Assembly: GCA_029688905.1 (NCBI GenBank)
Contig: JARULB010000007.1
Span: 62,001-126,000, forward strand
Length of the DNA: 64,000 bases
Direction: 5' to 3'
From: Balneolales bacterium ANBcel1
GTDB lineage: Bacteria; Bacteroidota; Rhodothermia; Balneolales; Natronogracilivirgulaceae
Shown: one piece after another, positions 1 through 9,307 of the stretch
Position numbering within the stretch: the stretch's first letter is position 1
How the letters are laid out: each line of letters starts with the position of its first letter
Position numbers and translations under genes: made by a program
The notes under the pieces: model-generated
What the model was told of the DNA's origin: nothing
Seen by the model: only the letters and a program-made list of their open reading frames with translations
Databases searched by the model: none

Positions 1-615
1 GTTTCTGAGGACTCCGAAAGCGTCTTCCTTCGCGCCGACCGGCTGACGCTGGGCCTGCCCTCAGGGGGTGATGCGGTGTATCTGGGTTTCGGTGACCATC
101 CGCCGGTCGACTCCCTGGTATACCGGCCCCACTGGCATAATCCCAATCTCATCGACACTCGTGGAATAAGCCTTGAGCGGATACTTCCCGGGGGAATCTC
201 CGGAGACGATAGCAACTGGACCTCCAGCACACACCCGGATGGCGGCACACCGGGGTTCCGGAACTCGGTCAGTGTACTGGAAACGGAACCCGCTGCTTCG
301 GGAATCACCCTGTCACCGAACCCGTTTTCCCCCAATGGCGACGGACGCGATGACCATCTGATTATTCACTATGCACTCGATGATCCGGACTATCTGTTAC
401 GGGTCCGCATTTTTGACCGAAGCGGCAGGCTGGTTCGCACCCTGGCCGATGGCAGCAGTGCCGGCCGTGAAGGCCAACTGATCTGGGACGGGCGTACCGA
501 TGACGGGATCATGAATCGTGTGGGGCTTTATATCATCCATCTGAAAGCGCAAAACCGGTCGACAGGCAACTCTCTCATTTTCCGGGAGATTGCCGTACTG
601 GCACGGCCTCTTTAA
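1..615 (+). CDS. Secreted protein with lamin-tail and gliding-type C-terminal domain (5' truncated)
   Basis: The reading frame is open from base 1, so the gene begins outside the window; 204 C-terminal residues remain. The first part (SLVYRPHWHNP, then GISLERI and DGGTPGFRNS) matches the end of a lamin-tail domain (LTD), a beta-sandwich found in secreted FCB-group proteins. The last ~85 residues begin with LSPNPFSPNGDGRDD and contain RIFDRSGRLVRTL and a WDGRTDDG turn, which is the FlgD/gliding-motility type Ig-like module usual at the C-terminus of large exported proteins. The role is unknown; the protein is presumably at the cell surface or secreted. The stop at 613-615 is about 105 bases before murI. 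Confidence 0.75.
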   Translation, partial: VSEDSESVFLRADRLTLGLPSGGDAVYLGFGDHPPVDSLVYRPHWHNPNLIDTRGISLERILPGGISGDDSNWTSSTHPDGGTPGFRNSVSVLETEPAASGITLSPNPFSPNGDGRDDHLIIHYALDDPDYLLRVRIFDRSGRLVRTLADGSSAGREGQLIWDGRTDDGIMNRVGLYIIHLKAQNRSTGNSLIFREIAVLARPL

Positions 616-720
616 TCGAAAAAACGGCTTCAGAAACCAATATGGCAAAGTTTTGCTTTGCAAATTTACAGGAAGTTCCTATTCTGCTGTTTCATCACGA
701 ATACGGCTCCTGTTACCATT

Positions 721-1539
721 ATGACTCTCTCTAAAAACTCTCCTGTTGGAATATTTGACTCTGGAATTGGCGGACTGACGGTTGTGCAATCGGTGATGAA
801 TGCCCTTCCGGGAGAAGACATAATCTATTTCGGAGATACCGCACGCGTTCCGTACGGCATCAAATCCACGGATACCATCCGTAAATATGCACTGCAGATT
901 ACCCACTTTCTGCTCAAGAGAAATGTAAAGATTATACTTGTTGCTTGTAATTCCGTAGCGGCAGCGGCAAGAAATGAGATCAAGAAAGAGTGCGGGAGTA
1001 TTCCCGTTCTGGACGTGATTGAGGCGGGGACACAGGCGGCCATCCGTCAATCGGGTGAGAACCGGCATATCGGAGTAATCGGGACTCTGGCTACCATTGG
1101 CTCCGGCGCCTACGAAACGGCGTTGGCCAAACTGGACAAGGACATCCAGGTGTTTTCACGAGCCTGCCCCCTCCTGGTGCCGCTCGCCGAGGAGGGATGG
1201 CATGAAAATCACATTGCCGATGACGTTCTGCGCGAATATCTCTCCGATTTCAAAGACAAGAATCTTGGAGCCATGATCCTGGGTTGTACGCACTATCCGC
1301 TGTTTAAAAACGGGATTCAGCGGGTACTTGGGGATCAAATTGAGATCATTGACTCGGCGGAATCGATTGCCGACATGACCAAAAAGCATCTCGACAGCAC
1401 AGGCATGCGAAACCCCCAGAAAGAAGGGGGTTCCTTCGACTGCTTTGTGAGCGACAAGCCGCAACGTTTCAAGGTGCTGGCGGAACGATTTCTCGGTCAA
1501 AAGCTCAACCGGGTGGAGATCGTCAACCTGAAAAACTGA
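721..1539 (+). CDS. murI: Glutamate racemase
   Basis: Interconverts L- and D-glutamate in the cytoplasm to supply D-Glu for peptidoglycan. The 272-aa protein has the N-terminal FDSGIGGLTV motif, the first catalytic cysteine in VACNS (C76) and the second in ILGCTHYPL (C189), all in the family order; length is normal. The frame is open upstream to a TTG at 658, but the ATG at 721 is preferred because it places the DSG motif close to the N-terminus as in homologues. It runs convergently into the TrmH-family gene, with only 22 bases between the stops. Confidence 0.96.
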   Translation: MTLSKNSPVGIFDSGIGGLTVVQSVMNALPGEDIIYFGDTARVPYGIKSTDTIRKYALQITHFLLKRNVKIILVACNSVAAAARNEIKKECGSIPVLDVIEAGTQAAIRQSGENRHIGVIGTLATIGSGAYETALAKLDKDIQVFSRACPLLVPLAEEGWHENHIADDVLREYLSDFKDKNLGAMILGCTHYPLFKNGIQRVLGDQIEIIDSAESIADMTKKHLDSTGMRNPQKEGGSFDCFVSDKPQRFKVLAERFLGQKLNRVEIVNLKN

Positions 1540-1561
1540 TTGGCGATGCACGGGCATTACC

Positions 1562-2539
1562 CTAATCGGCGGCCAACCGGGCCATAACGATAGCAGCCGC
1601 CACCGAGGCGTTGAGGCTCTCAATCCCGTCTTCATTTCGGAACATCTCTTGCGGCTTTCCTTCGTTCCTGCGCCGAGCATCAGCTCCCTCGGTATCACCG
1701 TTCTGGTTACTGTCGCCATCAGGATCCCTGCTGACCTTCGGCTCATCTACCCGCTGTTCCGAGGCCGACATACTTCCCGGAACCCGGTCAATCCGGATTC
1801 GCCCGAAATCCTGTCGGAGAATAGCTTCATCAATTCCATTTGCCTCATTCCCGACGACAATCATTTGCCGCTTCCCTTTTTTTACCGACTGATACGACAC
1901 CGATCGGTCACCGGCGTCCAGCACAAGCACCTGCCAACCCATTTGGGCAGCATCCAACAAAAACGGGGGCAAGTCAGCCTCCACCCAATCCAGAATACCG
2001 GTAGCGCCGGCTGTACTGCGAACGACTTTGGGATGAAACAGGTCAACGGTACCGGGTGCCGTCACAACCCCTTTCAATCCGAACCAGACCGCTGTTCGAA
2101 TCATGGTTCCAAGGTTACCCGGATCCTGCACCCGGTCAGCTACCAGTACGATTCCCTCTCCATCAAGCATTTCGGAGTTTTTTTTCGGAGGCGGAATCCG
2201 GCAGACCGCCATCACACCCTGAGCTGTTTCCGTATCGGACAGCCGTCGCATTTCCTGTGCCGAAACCGAGCGTTTCGGTATAGCCTTGTGCAAAATTTCA
2301 GGAATATCGGCAAGCGGGTGGCCCTTTCGGGCGGATCCGGCCATCTTCTCCCCATCTTCCGAATTGAGTTGCAGCTCAACAATCAGCTGCTCGACCGAAA
2401 GAATCCCGTTCAGAAGTATCTGTCGCACTGTCCGCTCCCCTTCGGCGACAAACCGTCGCCGGCGGTGCCGTTCCGGGCGCTTGCGCAGCTGCCGCAGTTC
2501 GTTAATCTCCTTTTTGGAAAGCCGGTGATATCTGTCCAT
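1562..2539 (-). CDS. TrmH/SpoU-family RNA 2'-O-methyltransferase with internal insert
   Basis: Predicted to 2'-O-methylate a ribose in rRNA or tRNA using S-adenosylmethionine. The 325-aa protein has a basic N-terminal substrate-binding region (residues ~1-55) and a SPOUT domain: DRVQDPGNLGTMIRTA (~135-150), VVGNEANGI (~228-236) and the final knot motif ESLNASVAAA (~307-316). A polar, acidic stretch of about 50 residues (~256-305, rich in D, E, N, G and R) lies between the IDRVP strand and the SLN motif, where homologues usually have only a few residues. ATG at 2539 is chosen over an in-frame GTG at 2545. The exact target (RlmB-like or TsnR-like) cannot be told from sequence. Confidence 0.88.
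   Translation of the reverse strand: MDRYHRLSKKEINELRQLRKRPERHRRRRFVAEGERTVRQILLNGILSVEQLIVELQLNSEDGEKMAGSARKGHPLADIPEILHKAIPKRSVSAQEMRRLSDTETAQGVMAVCRIPPPKKNSEMLDGEGIVLVADRVQDPGNLGTMIRTAVWFGLKGVVTAPGTVDLFHPKVVRSTAGATGILDWVEADLPPFLLDAAQMGWQVLVLDAGDRSVSYQSVKKGKRQMIVVGNEANGIDEAILRQDFGRIRIDRVPGSMSASEQRVDEPKVSRDPDGDSNQNGDTEGADARRRNEGKPQEMFRNEDGIESLNASVAAAIVMARLAAD
1625..1774 (-). other. Low-complexity insert within the SPOUT domain
   Basis: Encodes residues ~256-305 of the TrmH-family protein. Composition is dominated by Asp, Glu, Asn, Gly and Arg, with no predicted hydrophobic core. The frame is intact on both sides and both flanking SPOUT motifs are conserved, so this is an in-frame insertion and not a frameshift. 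Confidence 0.7.
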
Positions 2540-2644
2540 GGACACAAGTATACCAATTTTTGAAGATCGTAATAATAGCTATTTTATCAGGATTGCAGCC
2601 TCTTCCGGCCATGCTGCGCCGGATGACACAACCAACCGAATCGC

Positions 2645-4660
2645 TTGAAACAACACATTCCAATACCGGAATTCAGGAGGAAGCTTGTTTTCGGCAGCGC
2701 AACGAAAGCACTGGCATGGGTGCCCGTTTCCCTGTTGCTGGTTCTGATGTGCATGCAGACGGCATATTCATCAGAACCCTTGCTGGCGGGAGAAACACGA
2801 TTCAGCCGGCAACTGGACGCGATGCGCTGGCACTACTTTGGCAACCTGGCCATATCGGAAGGCAATTTCAGGCTTCAGCTCGACAACACATTCACCTCCA
2901 GGCTTTTTCTCTCCGACGGCGAGGCACGGAACATTCAGGATGAAAACCGAATGAACCTGAATTTGCGCCAATGGATAAACGACGGCTGGGCCCTGGACGG
3001 GGAGGTCCGGTCATACAACTTTTCCACAACAGACCTGCGGCAGGATATGGGCCATATCGGTATCCTTTTCAACCCGCACGAAGAGATTGAATTATCGGCC
3101 ATGGGCGGTGTGATGAGTGATCAGCGGGGGGATCGGCTCGATCAGGGTTGGTCGGGGCTTTTCAGAGCGCGCAGCCGACCATTCACGGTCGGTGATTTTA
3201 CATTTCATCCCGGTGCAGAGGCTCATTATGCCCGGATCAGTCCCCGCGAGTACTCGGTTTTCAGGCTGCATTCCGACAACCGCTATCGTCTGGATAATTT
3301 CGTTATGCAGGCGGATGTGACATTGAGCAGCGGGAGGCGTGAAAGTTATCAACCCAGCAGTTTTTTCAACCGTGATCTGACCAACATCATCGAGTCTATC
3401 CGAAGTGATACGACCGCACTGGACCTTAATATCCGGGTTCCGATTACCGATGAAGCCGGCCTGACCATCAATCTGTACACATTGAGCAATACCAGGTATG
3501 TGGAAAGCCGGCCGATCGAGGATGAAGTTGAAGGCAATATCTTCGACACAAGGACGCAGCGACAGGAGGTAATGCTAAGATCGGCAATGGATTACCGTCT
3601 CGGGCGCAGCAGACTCTCCGCAGGGTTCAATTTCGGATATATCAACCGGGGTTCGCGGCTCATCAACACCGAATCGTTCCCGGAGGATCAGATCACACGG
3701 CGCAATGAGATTCTCAGAAACTCGAACTTTGACCAGAGCCGGCTGGAAGTCTTCACGCAGAACCGGTTCCGGTTATCCGACCGGAATGAAGTGACCATCC
3801 GCGCGCAGTCCGGCATCCTGCGGTACGACACTCCGGAAATCAACCAGGACGACCGGGACGAGCTGAGCCACCAGCTTCTCATAACGACACGACACCTTTT
3901 TTCGCCACATTTTGACCTCACCGTCAGAGCGGGAGGGGAAGCGACACACTATGTATATCTTTCCGCCGCAAGAAGCATGGAAAATAACTGGCGGAGATCC
4001 ATCCGCCTCGCGCCCTCCATCCGGTGGCAACCCTTCCGGCGACTGGAAATCCGGCAAAGCCTGCTGGTTCGGGCCAATTATACCGTCGAGGATTTTGAAA
4101 TTGAAGGGCGTCCCAAAAATGATCAGTCATCACGGGAACATGCCATGCAGACGGCCGTCGACCTTGCCCTGACCGACGGGTGGAGAGTGGAAATGAACGG
4201 GTCTCGAAGCGAACTGCGGGTCGGGCGCCTGTTTTGGGATACTTTTGAGGAGATGCCGACCGACACTCTCATCACCTATGATTCGAACCTGATGATAGTT
4301 CGTGAGACCGGAAGGCACCGAATCGGGGTTGGCGGACGCTTTTTCATGCGGCGCGATTATCTTCCCCAGGCGACTCTCACCACGGAGATTCCCAACCAGG
4401 ATGGAGTCATGATCCCCGTAAGCAGAACCTCGCCGGGGCTTCAGGTCAGTCGTCAACTGGGACCAAGCGTCGATATCGACCTGCATTTTTCTTCAGGGAA
4501 CCGGCTGGTCGTCCGGGGATGGCTGCAGCGGCAGCGTGTGCGTCGAACGCTTTATACCACGTATGACGAGGAAATCCGTGACGCGTTCCGCAGGGAAGAG
4601 CGCCGAACCACCGGCAGAACATACCCGAACCTTGAGATCAGGGCGATATTCGCGTTTTAG
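2645..4660 (+). CDS. Predicted outer-membrane beta-barrel protein
   Basis: I do not recognise a named family. The 671-aa product has a hydrophobic signal segment (VPVSLLLVLMCMQTAYSS, ~26-43) and then alternating aromatic/polar strands throughout (for example RSYNFSTTDL, LNFGYI-like segments, LSAGFNFGYI), ending in EIRAIFAF. A C-terminal phenylalanine after an alternating strand is typical of BAM-assembled barrels, so it is probably a large barrel in the outer membrane. The only long start is TTG at 2645; an in-frame GTG at 2720 would give a shorter, more usual signal peptide, and an AGGAGG lies between them at about 2676, so the start is uncertain. It is convergent with the decarboxylase gene. 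Confidence 0.7.
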   Translation: MKQHIPIPEFRRKLVFGSATKALAWVPVSLLLVLMCMQTAYSSEPLLAGETRFSRQLDAMRWHYFGNLAISEGNFRLQLDNTFTSRLFLSDGEARNIQDENRMNLNLRQWINDGWALDGEVRSYNFSTTDLRQDMGHIGILFNPHEEIELSAMGGVMSDQRGDRLDQGWSGLFRARSRPFTVGDFTFHPGAEAHYARISPREYSVFRLHSDNRYRLDNFVMQADVTLSSGRRESYQPSSFFNRDLTNIIESIRSDTTALDLNIRVPITDEAGLTINLYTLSNTRYVESRPIEDEVEGNIFDTRTQRQEVMLRSAMDYRLGRSRLSAGFNFGYINRGSRLINTESFPEDQITRRNEILRNSNFDQSRLEVFTQNRFRLSDRNEVTIRAQSGILRYDTPEINQDDRDELSHQLLITTRHLFSPHFDLTVRAGGEATHYVYLSAARSMENNWRRSIRLAPSIRWQPFRRLEIRQSLLVRANYTVEDFEIEGRPKNDQSSREHAMQTAVDLALTDGWRVEMNGSRSELRVGRLFWDTFEEMPTDTLITYDSNLMIVRETGRHRIGVGGRFFMRRDYLPQATLTTEIPNQDGVMIPVSRTSPGLQVSRQLGPSVDIDLHFSSGNRLVVRGWLQRQRVRRTLYTTYDEEIRDAFRREERRTTGRTYPNLEIRAIFAF

Positions 4661-4780
4661 ACGGCGGGACGAACGATTCTAACCACACGTCGGACCGGCA
4701 CTGCCAACGGTGTGCACATTTTCATCCGCCAAAATGCCAATTACGGAAAACCCGCTGCCGGCCAACAGCTAACGGCCCTG

Positions 4781-6304
4781 TCAGGATTCGCGGCGACTGG
4801 TTACTTCGTACAATCTGTGCAAGCGACGCACCATTTCGGGGATGAAGTCAAAATGTTCGGGTTTCATCAGCACAGTTCGCAGGACCGTTACCTTTTCACT
4901 GTCTGCAACAAGGCCGGGAATCAGGCGTTTCACCTCGTCAGCAGCCATCTCCAGCGTACTCAGGTACAAGCGGTGTTCGGGGTCGGCCTCCATGCCCGCC
5001 TTGAAAATCGCAACCGACCTGCTGCTTACCCCGGTGCAGTGCAAGTGCTCTGTAACCGGAACAAACACCACGATATCCAGCTCGGGCCGCATTACCGGCT
5101 GGAATACGGTGGAGCTGTCGAGCCGGGAATACAGCGACTGCGCCGCCCGAAGGCTCAGCGACAACCGGTGTGCAAACTCCGGCATCGGTCCGGTCTGTCC
5201 GGTGGCAGGCGATGCGGATCTATCATCTGCCGGTCCCGAAGACGTTACGGTCCGGAATTCGGAGTTGCTCTCTTCTGCTGTGCCGGGTGGCTGCATCCGA
5301 TCCGCCGCATCAGGCTTCGCCGCCGGAATCAGGGGCAAAAGCCGAAGTGTAAACCAAAGGGCAACGGCGGCTGATCCGGCCCGGGAGCATTCCAGGCTGA
5401 TTTCTCCGAGGTGCAGGTCATCCGAAGAAAAATAGGTGTAGGGGGAGTCGTGTTTATAAAAGCGTCCGACAGCCGGATCCCGGAACAGAACCGATCCGCA
5501 GCCATAGGGCTGGAGGCCATGTTTATGCGGATCGATAACCAGACTGTCTGCATCGGCAAGCGCCTGCCACGGATCGGGGTTCAGCAGGCCGCTGTCTCTC
5601 AGCAGATGAAAAAAACCGCCATAGGCAGCATCCACATGAACGCGCGCGTCATGGCGTCGAGCCCACTCCATGATACGGTGGAGCGGCTCCACCCTTCCGG
5701 TTCCGGTAGTTCCAAGGGTTACGACCACGGTTCCGGGCAGTGTGTCGGTTTCATTCAGCAGGCCGGGATCGGGCAGCCCGTCATCATCATCCGGGATAAT
5801 AACGACGGGGTGATTCAAAAGCCTGCACATGCGCTGGTGGGTATAATGCGCGTTTCCGGAGACGGCTACCGGCCGGTGGGGATGCAGCTCCCGGGCCACC
5901 CACAACGCTTCCAGGTTGGCAATGGTACCGCTGCTGGTCAGATGACCGATCGCATCATCCGGAAAGCCGGCAAACGATTTCAGTTGAGTGATGACCTCCT
6001 TTTCCATTTCAGACGACTCCGGTCCGCCGTCCAGCGCATGGTTATTCGGGTTGATGGTCATGGCCAGGGAATACGCCAGCCAGGCGGCAGGATGCGGCGG
6101 CTTCAGCATTTGTCCGGCGTATTCCGGGCGGTGGAACGGGTAGTGCGATGCAAGCCGGTCTATCAGCAGTTTCAGTTGCTCATCAAGCGCTTGATCGGGA
6201 ATCGGCAGTTCATTGAAGCCATCGGGGGTACGGCCATCCGGAAACGATGCTTTCAGCCGATCCAGCAATTCGGCAAGTCTGGAAGAATACTCATCGGGAA
6301 TCAT
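4781..6304 (-). CDS. PLP-dependent group II amino-acid decarboxylase
   Basis: A 507-aa fold-type I PLP enzyme of the aromatic/aspartate/diaminobutyrate decarboxylase superfamily, expected to remove CO2 from an amino acid in the cytoplasm. Landmarks are LTSSGTIANLEAL (~122-134, phosphate cup), VHVDAAYGGFF (~222-232, with the PLP-nitrogen aspartate D225) and VIDPHKHGLQPYG (PLP lysine K261). The C-terminal domain is interrupted by a polar Pro/Ser/Ala/Asp-rich insert (~328-376). ATG 6304 is preferred over the longer frame starting at 6385. Substrate cannot be assigned; candidates are aspartate, diaminobutyrate or aromatic amino acids. The gene stands alone between the barrel gene and DUF3078. Confidence 0.88.
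   Translation of the reverse strand: MIPDEYSSRLAELLDRLKASFPDGRTPDGFNELPIPDQALDEQLKLLIDRLASHYPFHRPEYAGQMLKPPHPAAWLAYSLAMTINPNNHALDGGPESSEMEKEVITQLKSFAGFPDDAIGHLTSSGTIANLEALWVARELHPHRPVAVSGNAHYTHQRMCRLLNHPVVIIPDDDDGLPDPGLLNETDTLPGTVVVTLGTTGTGRVEPLHRIMEWARRHDARVHVDAAYGGFFHLLRDSGLLNPDPWQALADADSLVIDPHKHGLQPYGCGSVLFRDPAVGRFYKHDSPYTYFSSDDLHLGEISLECSRAGSAAVALWFTLRLLPLIPAAKPDAADRMQPPGTAEESNSEFRTVTSSGPADDRSASPATGQTGPMPEFAHRLSLSLRAAQSLYSRLDSSTVFQPVMRPELDIVVFVPVTEHLHCTGVSSRSVAIFKAGMEADPEHRLYLSTLEMAADEVKRLIPGLVADSEKVTVLRTVLMKPEHFDFIPEMVRRLHRLYEVTSRRES
5177..5323 (-). other. Low-complexity insert within the decarboxylase
   Basis: Encodes residues ~328-376, a Pro/Ser/Thr/Ala/Asp-rich stretch between the large domain and the C-terminal small domain. 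Conserved-looking sequence resumes with EFAHRLSLSLRAAQ. In frame, no stop codons. Confidence 0.6.
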
Positions 6305-6437
6305 GCAAAAAACTTTGGGGGATACTGAGGTTCGGATTCGGTCAACGTCGCGCTTCGCAGCCGACTCACCCAACCTGGCCGGCATTTGCGTCCGTCAAAC
6401 CGGTGTGATACACATTTCGGCCAGATAACCGATGCAG

Positions 6438-7319
6438 CTACATGAACCGGTAATTGATGCCGACAGAGAGAATCTGTCGGATTTGGAGCGCTTTGGTGAT
6501 GTCGTCATTGTACTGGAGAGAAAACTCGAAATTGGTGGACAGGTAGTTGTTTATGCGGCCGACAAGCTCATTTGTAAGCACAAAATCGGTGTTCAGTAAA
6601 CTTTTCTGCAGGTTACTGAATGTTTCGAGGTGTCCGGAGTAGGATACATTTTCCCATATTTCGCGTTCATACTGGAAGATAAGCGTGAAGCCGGCTTCAT
6701 TACGGAACCAGTCACCTTTATCGAGGCCGTATCGTTCAGAGAGCGAGGTATCGCTCATGAATGTTTGCCGAAGCGAGATACCGACGGTTACTTCAAAATA
6801 GCTGTCGGGGTCAAAAGAGAGGCCCACGGTTTCCGTAAGCGTTCCGGGTGCCATAAAGCGGGACTGCACATTCTCGTAACTGCTATCGTACCCTTTATCG
6901 AACTGTGTTTCGAAATTCAGGTTGGCGGTCAGGCTGAAGCGATCGTCCCCAAAGCGTCGCTGAAACTGATTTCTGATGCGAATCAGGTCTTCGCTTTTTC
7001 GAAAATCACCCCGGTTCAGTCGGGTTTGACCGTACCTGAGGTTAACGCGAAACCCGTACTGGTAGACCCCTTCGGTATAGACTCCGGCAAAAACAGTATT
7101 TGCCACAACGGCGAGCCGGTCGACCCCGCCCTGGGCCCATGACCGGTAATAGGCTTGAGAACCGTCTAGTCCGGCCCGAAAGCGAAGATCCCAGGACCCC
7201 TCTTCTTCGGTTTCCGCCAGCAAATCATCGGTCGGCATCGGCAGTTTCTGTCCCTTCGCCGGAAAGACAGCGGCAAAAAAAAGAAACCCGATAAAAAAAA
7301 TAACATGCCAACTGCGCAT
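6438..7319 (-). CDS. DUF3078 family protein, copy 1
   Basis: A 293-aa exported protein with a clear signal peptide (IIFFIGFLFFAAVFPAKGQ type, ~1-23; cleavage after KGQ). The mature part begins with the DUF3078 hallmark (WDLRFRAGLDGSQAYYRSWA then QGGVD) and consists of alternating strands, ending in a final strand SVGINYRFM, consistent with a small outer-membrane barrel. DUF3078 is common in Bacteroidota and its function is not established. A paralogue lies 307 bases upstream on the same strand (7627-8544), with matching motif order (GGxDxL, LRYGQTR, IRIRNQF, FDKGYD, RFMAP, LTET, KQTF or RQTF, RYGL). Confidence 0.85.
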   Translation of the reverse strand: MRSWHVIFFIGFLFFAAVFPAKGQKLPMPTDDLLAETEEEGSWDLRFRAGLDGSQAYYRSWAQGGVDRLAVVANTVFAGVYTEGVYQYGFRVNLRYGQTRLNRGDFRKSEDLIRIRNQFQRRFGDDRFSLTANLNFETQFDKGYDSSYENVQSRFMAPGTLTETVGLSFDPDSYFEVTVGISLRQTFMSDTSLSERYGLDKGDWFRNEAGFTLIFQYEREIWENVSYSGHLETFSNLQKSLLNTDFVLTNELVGRINNYLSTNFEFSLQYNDDITKALQIRQILSVGINYRFM

Positions 7320-7626
7320 GGTCGGAAGAGCTCAATTCTTGTCGTAAAATGATGGTTGTGACGGGACGGGAAGCCCCGTGTCCGGGCTTCATCTCATCGC
7401 TTCACTTACCCTGAAAACAATATCTGATAACGACTTGGATAGAACGATCATCGGGATGGAAGACATCAGAAGCCGGGTGCGATAATATACTAATTCCACT
7501 GCCCAGTTGCGGAGATAACTTGCCGTCAAATGTCAAATTAATTGCGGGCGCCCGAACTTCCGGACACGCCTGGCGGCATCACCCCGGACAATGACCATTA
7601 TCATCCGGCAGAATCAAAAGAAAGAA
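7320..7626. other. Intergenic region between the two DUF3078 genes
   Basis: 307 bases with no credible gene. It holds a 7-bp inverted repeat GAAGCCC/GGGCTTC (7370-7376 with 7384-7390), about 50 bases upstream of the copy 1 start codon. On the minus strand this could lie in the 5' leader of copy 1 or end transcription from copy 2, but there is no T-tract. A run of A+T near 7480-7500 could hold a promoter. Confidence 0.4.
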
Positions 7627-8544
7627 TCAATCTCCGAAAAAGTTGTAACTGATTCCGACGGAGACAATTTGTTTAATCTGGAGCTCTTCGGTCACATCGT
7701 CATTATAGGCAAGTGAAAACTCCACATTGGCGCTGATATACCGGTTGATCTGGCCGGTGATTTCATTCACAAACAGCACATCGCTCGACAGCAGGCTTTT
7801 ATTGATATTGGTGAATGTTTCCACATATCCGGAATAATAGATGCTTTCCATGATCCGGCGATCATATCCGATCAGCAGTGAAAAACCGGCTTCATTCCTG
7901 AAGGAATCGCCGGGGTTGAGTCCGTATCTGGGTGACAGGTCCGTGTCCGTGACAAACGTCTGCTTCATGGCAAGGCCCGCTTCAAAACGGAGATTACGGT
8001 CCGGGTTATACCTTAAACCAAGAGTTTCCGTAAGATAGGCAGGTGCCATGAACCGGGAGACCATAGTTCGGGTTTCTCCCTCAGCGGGTACCGGATTGTC
8101 ATATCCCTTGTCGAATTGCGACTCAAAATTCACATTAAAAATGAAGCTGAACCGTTCGTCCCGAAAAAGCCTCCGAAACTGATTTCGGATTCGGATATGG
8201 TCATCGCTTTTCACAAAATCGCCGTCACCAATTCTGGTCTGCCCATAGCGCAGGTTGACTCCCAGCCGATACAGCAGGTTGTTTTTTTGGTATTCGCCGG
8301 AAAAAGCGACGGTTCCAAGCAACGAGAGATTATCCGTACCACCCTGGCTCCAGTTTCGGTAGGTGGCCTGAGAGCCGGTCAGCGATGTTCTCAGGGCGAT
8401 ATCCCAGTGACTGGTATCTGCCGGGGCGGCGGGTTTGGCCGGATTTCCTGTATCCGGATTTGGCACCGGCTCCACCTGGGCGTAAAGTGGTGACGTGCCC
8501 AACAGAAAAAAGCAGGCAATGGCAAAAAATGAAGAAAATTTCAT
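7627..8544 (-). CDS. DUF3078 family protein, copy 2
   Basis: A 305-aa paralogue of the 6438-7319 product with the same architecture: signal peptide (ATG at 8544; IACFFLLGTSPLYAQ), a short Pro-rich linker after cleavage, then the DUF3078 motif (WDIALRTSLTGSQATYRNWS and QGGTD) and alternating strands ending in GISYNFFGD. It has four extra residues within the FDKGYD...RFMAP segment compared with copy 1. Predicted outer-membrane protein of unknown function. The tandem arrangement suggests local gene duplication; the extent of divergence implies it is not recent. Confidence 0.85.
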   Translation of the reverse strand: MKFSSFFAIACFFLLGTSPLYAQVEPVPNPDTGNPAKPAAPADTSHWDIALRTSLTGSQATYRNWSQGGTDNLSLLGTVAFSGEYQKNNLLYRLGVNLRYGQTRIGDGDFVKSDDHIRIRNQFRRLFRDERFSFIFNVNFESQFDKGYDNPVPAEGETRTMVSRFMAPAYLTETLGLRYNPDRNLRFEAGLAMKQTFVTDTDLSPRYGLNPGDSFRNEAGFSLLIGYDRRIMESIYYSGYVETFTNINKSLLSSDVLFVNEITGQINRYISANVEFSLAYNDDVTEELQIKQIVSVGISYNFFGD

Positions 8545-8770
8545 AGTTCAGGTAATTTGACAGAGGTGGCGCCTATGCCGGGCAAGCTACAATGATCGAT
8601 GCGCTTGTGCAAACAGAATGCCCACCTGCAACTGCCCTAATCAAGGTAAAGCCCCGGGACGGTGCCCGCTTCAAAGTAGCGCTATGGGTGGAAAAGAGGC
8701 TTTCGCCGAACTTGTTGCGTTAGAAACTTAAGACCGCCGGCCGTTCAACGCCGGACGTTACCCGGACTGA

Positions 8771-9301
8771 TCACTGCTCATCGGCGGTTTCCAGCCAAAC
8801 CCCTTCGGGGACACCGGATTCTGAAAAGCTGCAATGCACGTGCTCCTGAAGCTTGGTGGGGCAGTACAATCCGACGTACTGAATGTTGAGGGGGTAGTGA
8901 CGGTGTCCGCGGTCGACCAGAGCTGCCAGCGTGATGTCCGCAGGATGCTCCCTGCCGGTAATTTCGAGCAGTGCGCGGTACATGGTCTTGCCGCTATACA
9001 TCACATCATCGACGATAACCACCCGTTTTCCGCTTACCGGCGGATTAGACACGTTATGGGATTCCTTGCCTGTGTGATCTTTGACATAGATGGGATGGGC
9101 GATAATTTCCGTGTCGTAAATTTCGGAGAGCTTCACGGCAAGCAGTTTCGACAGTTTGTAACCGCGGCTGTCGATCCCGAACACCACGAGCTGATCGGAT
9201 CCTCTTGTGTGCTCGTAAATCTGATAGGCAATCCGGGTGATGATCCGGTCAATCCGCGCCGGACTTATCAGCAAATGGCTTTTGTGTTCGGAATCGGACA
9301 C
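8771..9301 (-). CDS. pyrR: PyrR-type phosphoribosyltransferase
   Basis: A 176-aa type I phosphoribosyltransferase. The PRPP-binding loop VVIVDDVMYSGKT (~92-104) and the later ALVDRGHRHYP and PTKLQEHV segments match the PyrR family, whose members act as uracil phosphoribosyltransferases and, in Firmicutes, as pyr-operon attenuators. No pyr attenuator is visible nearby, so a salvage or another regulatory role is as likely; this is inference. The start is GTG at 9301. It is 6 bases downstream of the stop of the 9308-9757 gene, so the two are probably co-transcribed. Confidence 0.8.
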   Translation of the reverse strand: MSDSEHKSHLLISPARIDRIITRIAYQIYEHTRGSDQLVVFGIDSRGYKLSKLLAVKLSEIYDTEIIAHPIYVKDHTGKESHNVSNPPVSGKRVVIVDDVMYSGKTMYRALLEITGREHPADITLAALVDRGHRHYPLNIQYVGLYCPTKLQEHVHCSFSESGVPEGVWLETADEQ

Positions 9302-9307
9302 GATACC

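Noticed and set aside
4842-5435. Long plus-strand frames opposite the decarboxylase gene (4842-5435, 5411-6328)
   Set aside because: They lie wholly antisense to a conserved PLP enzyme, have no family features and show the Arg/Gly/Ser bias of shadow frames in GC-rich DNA.
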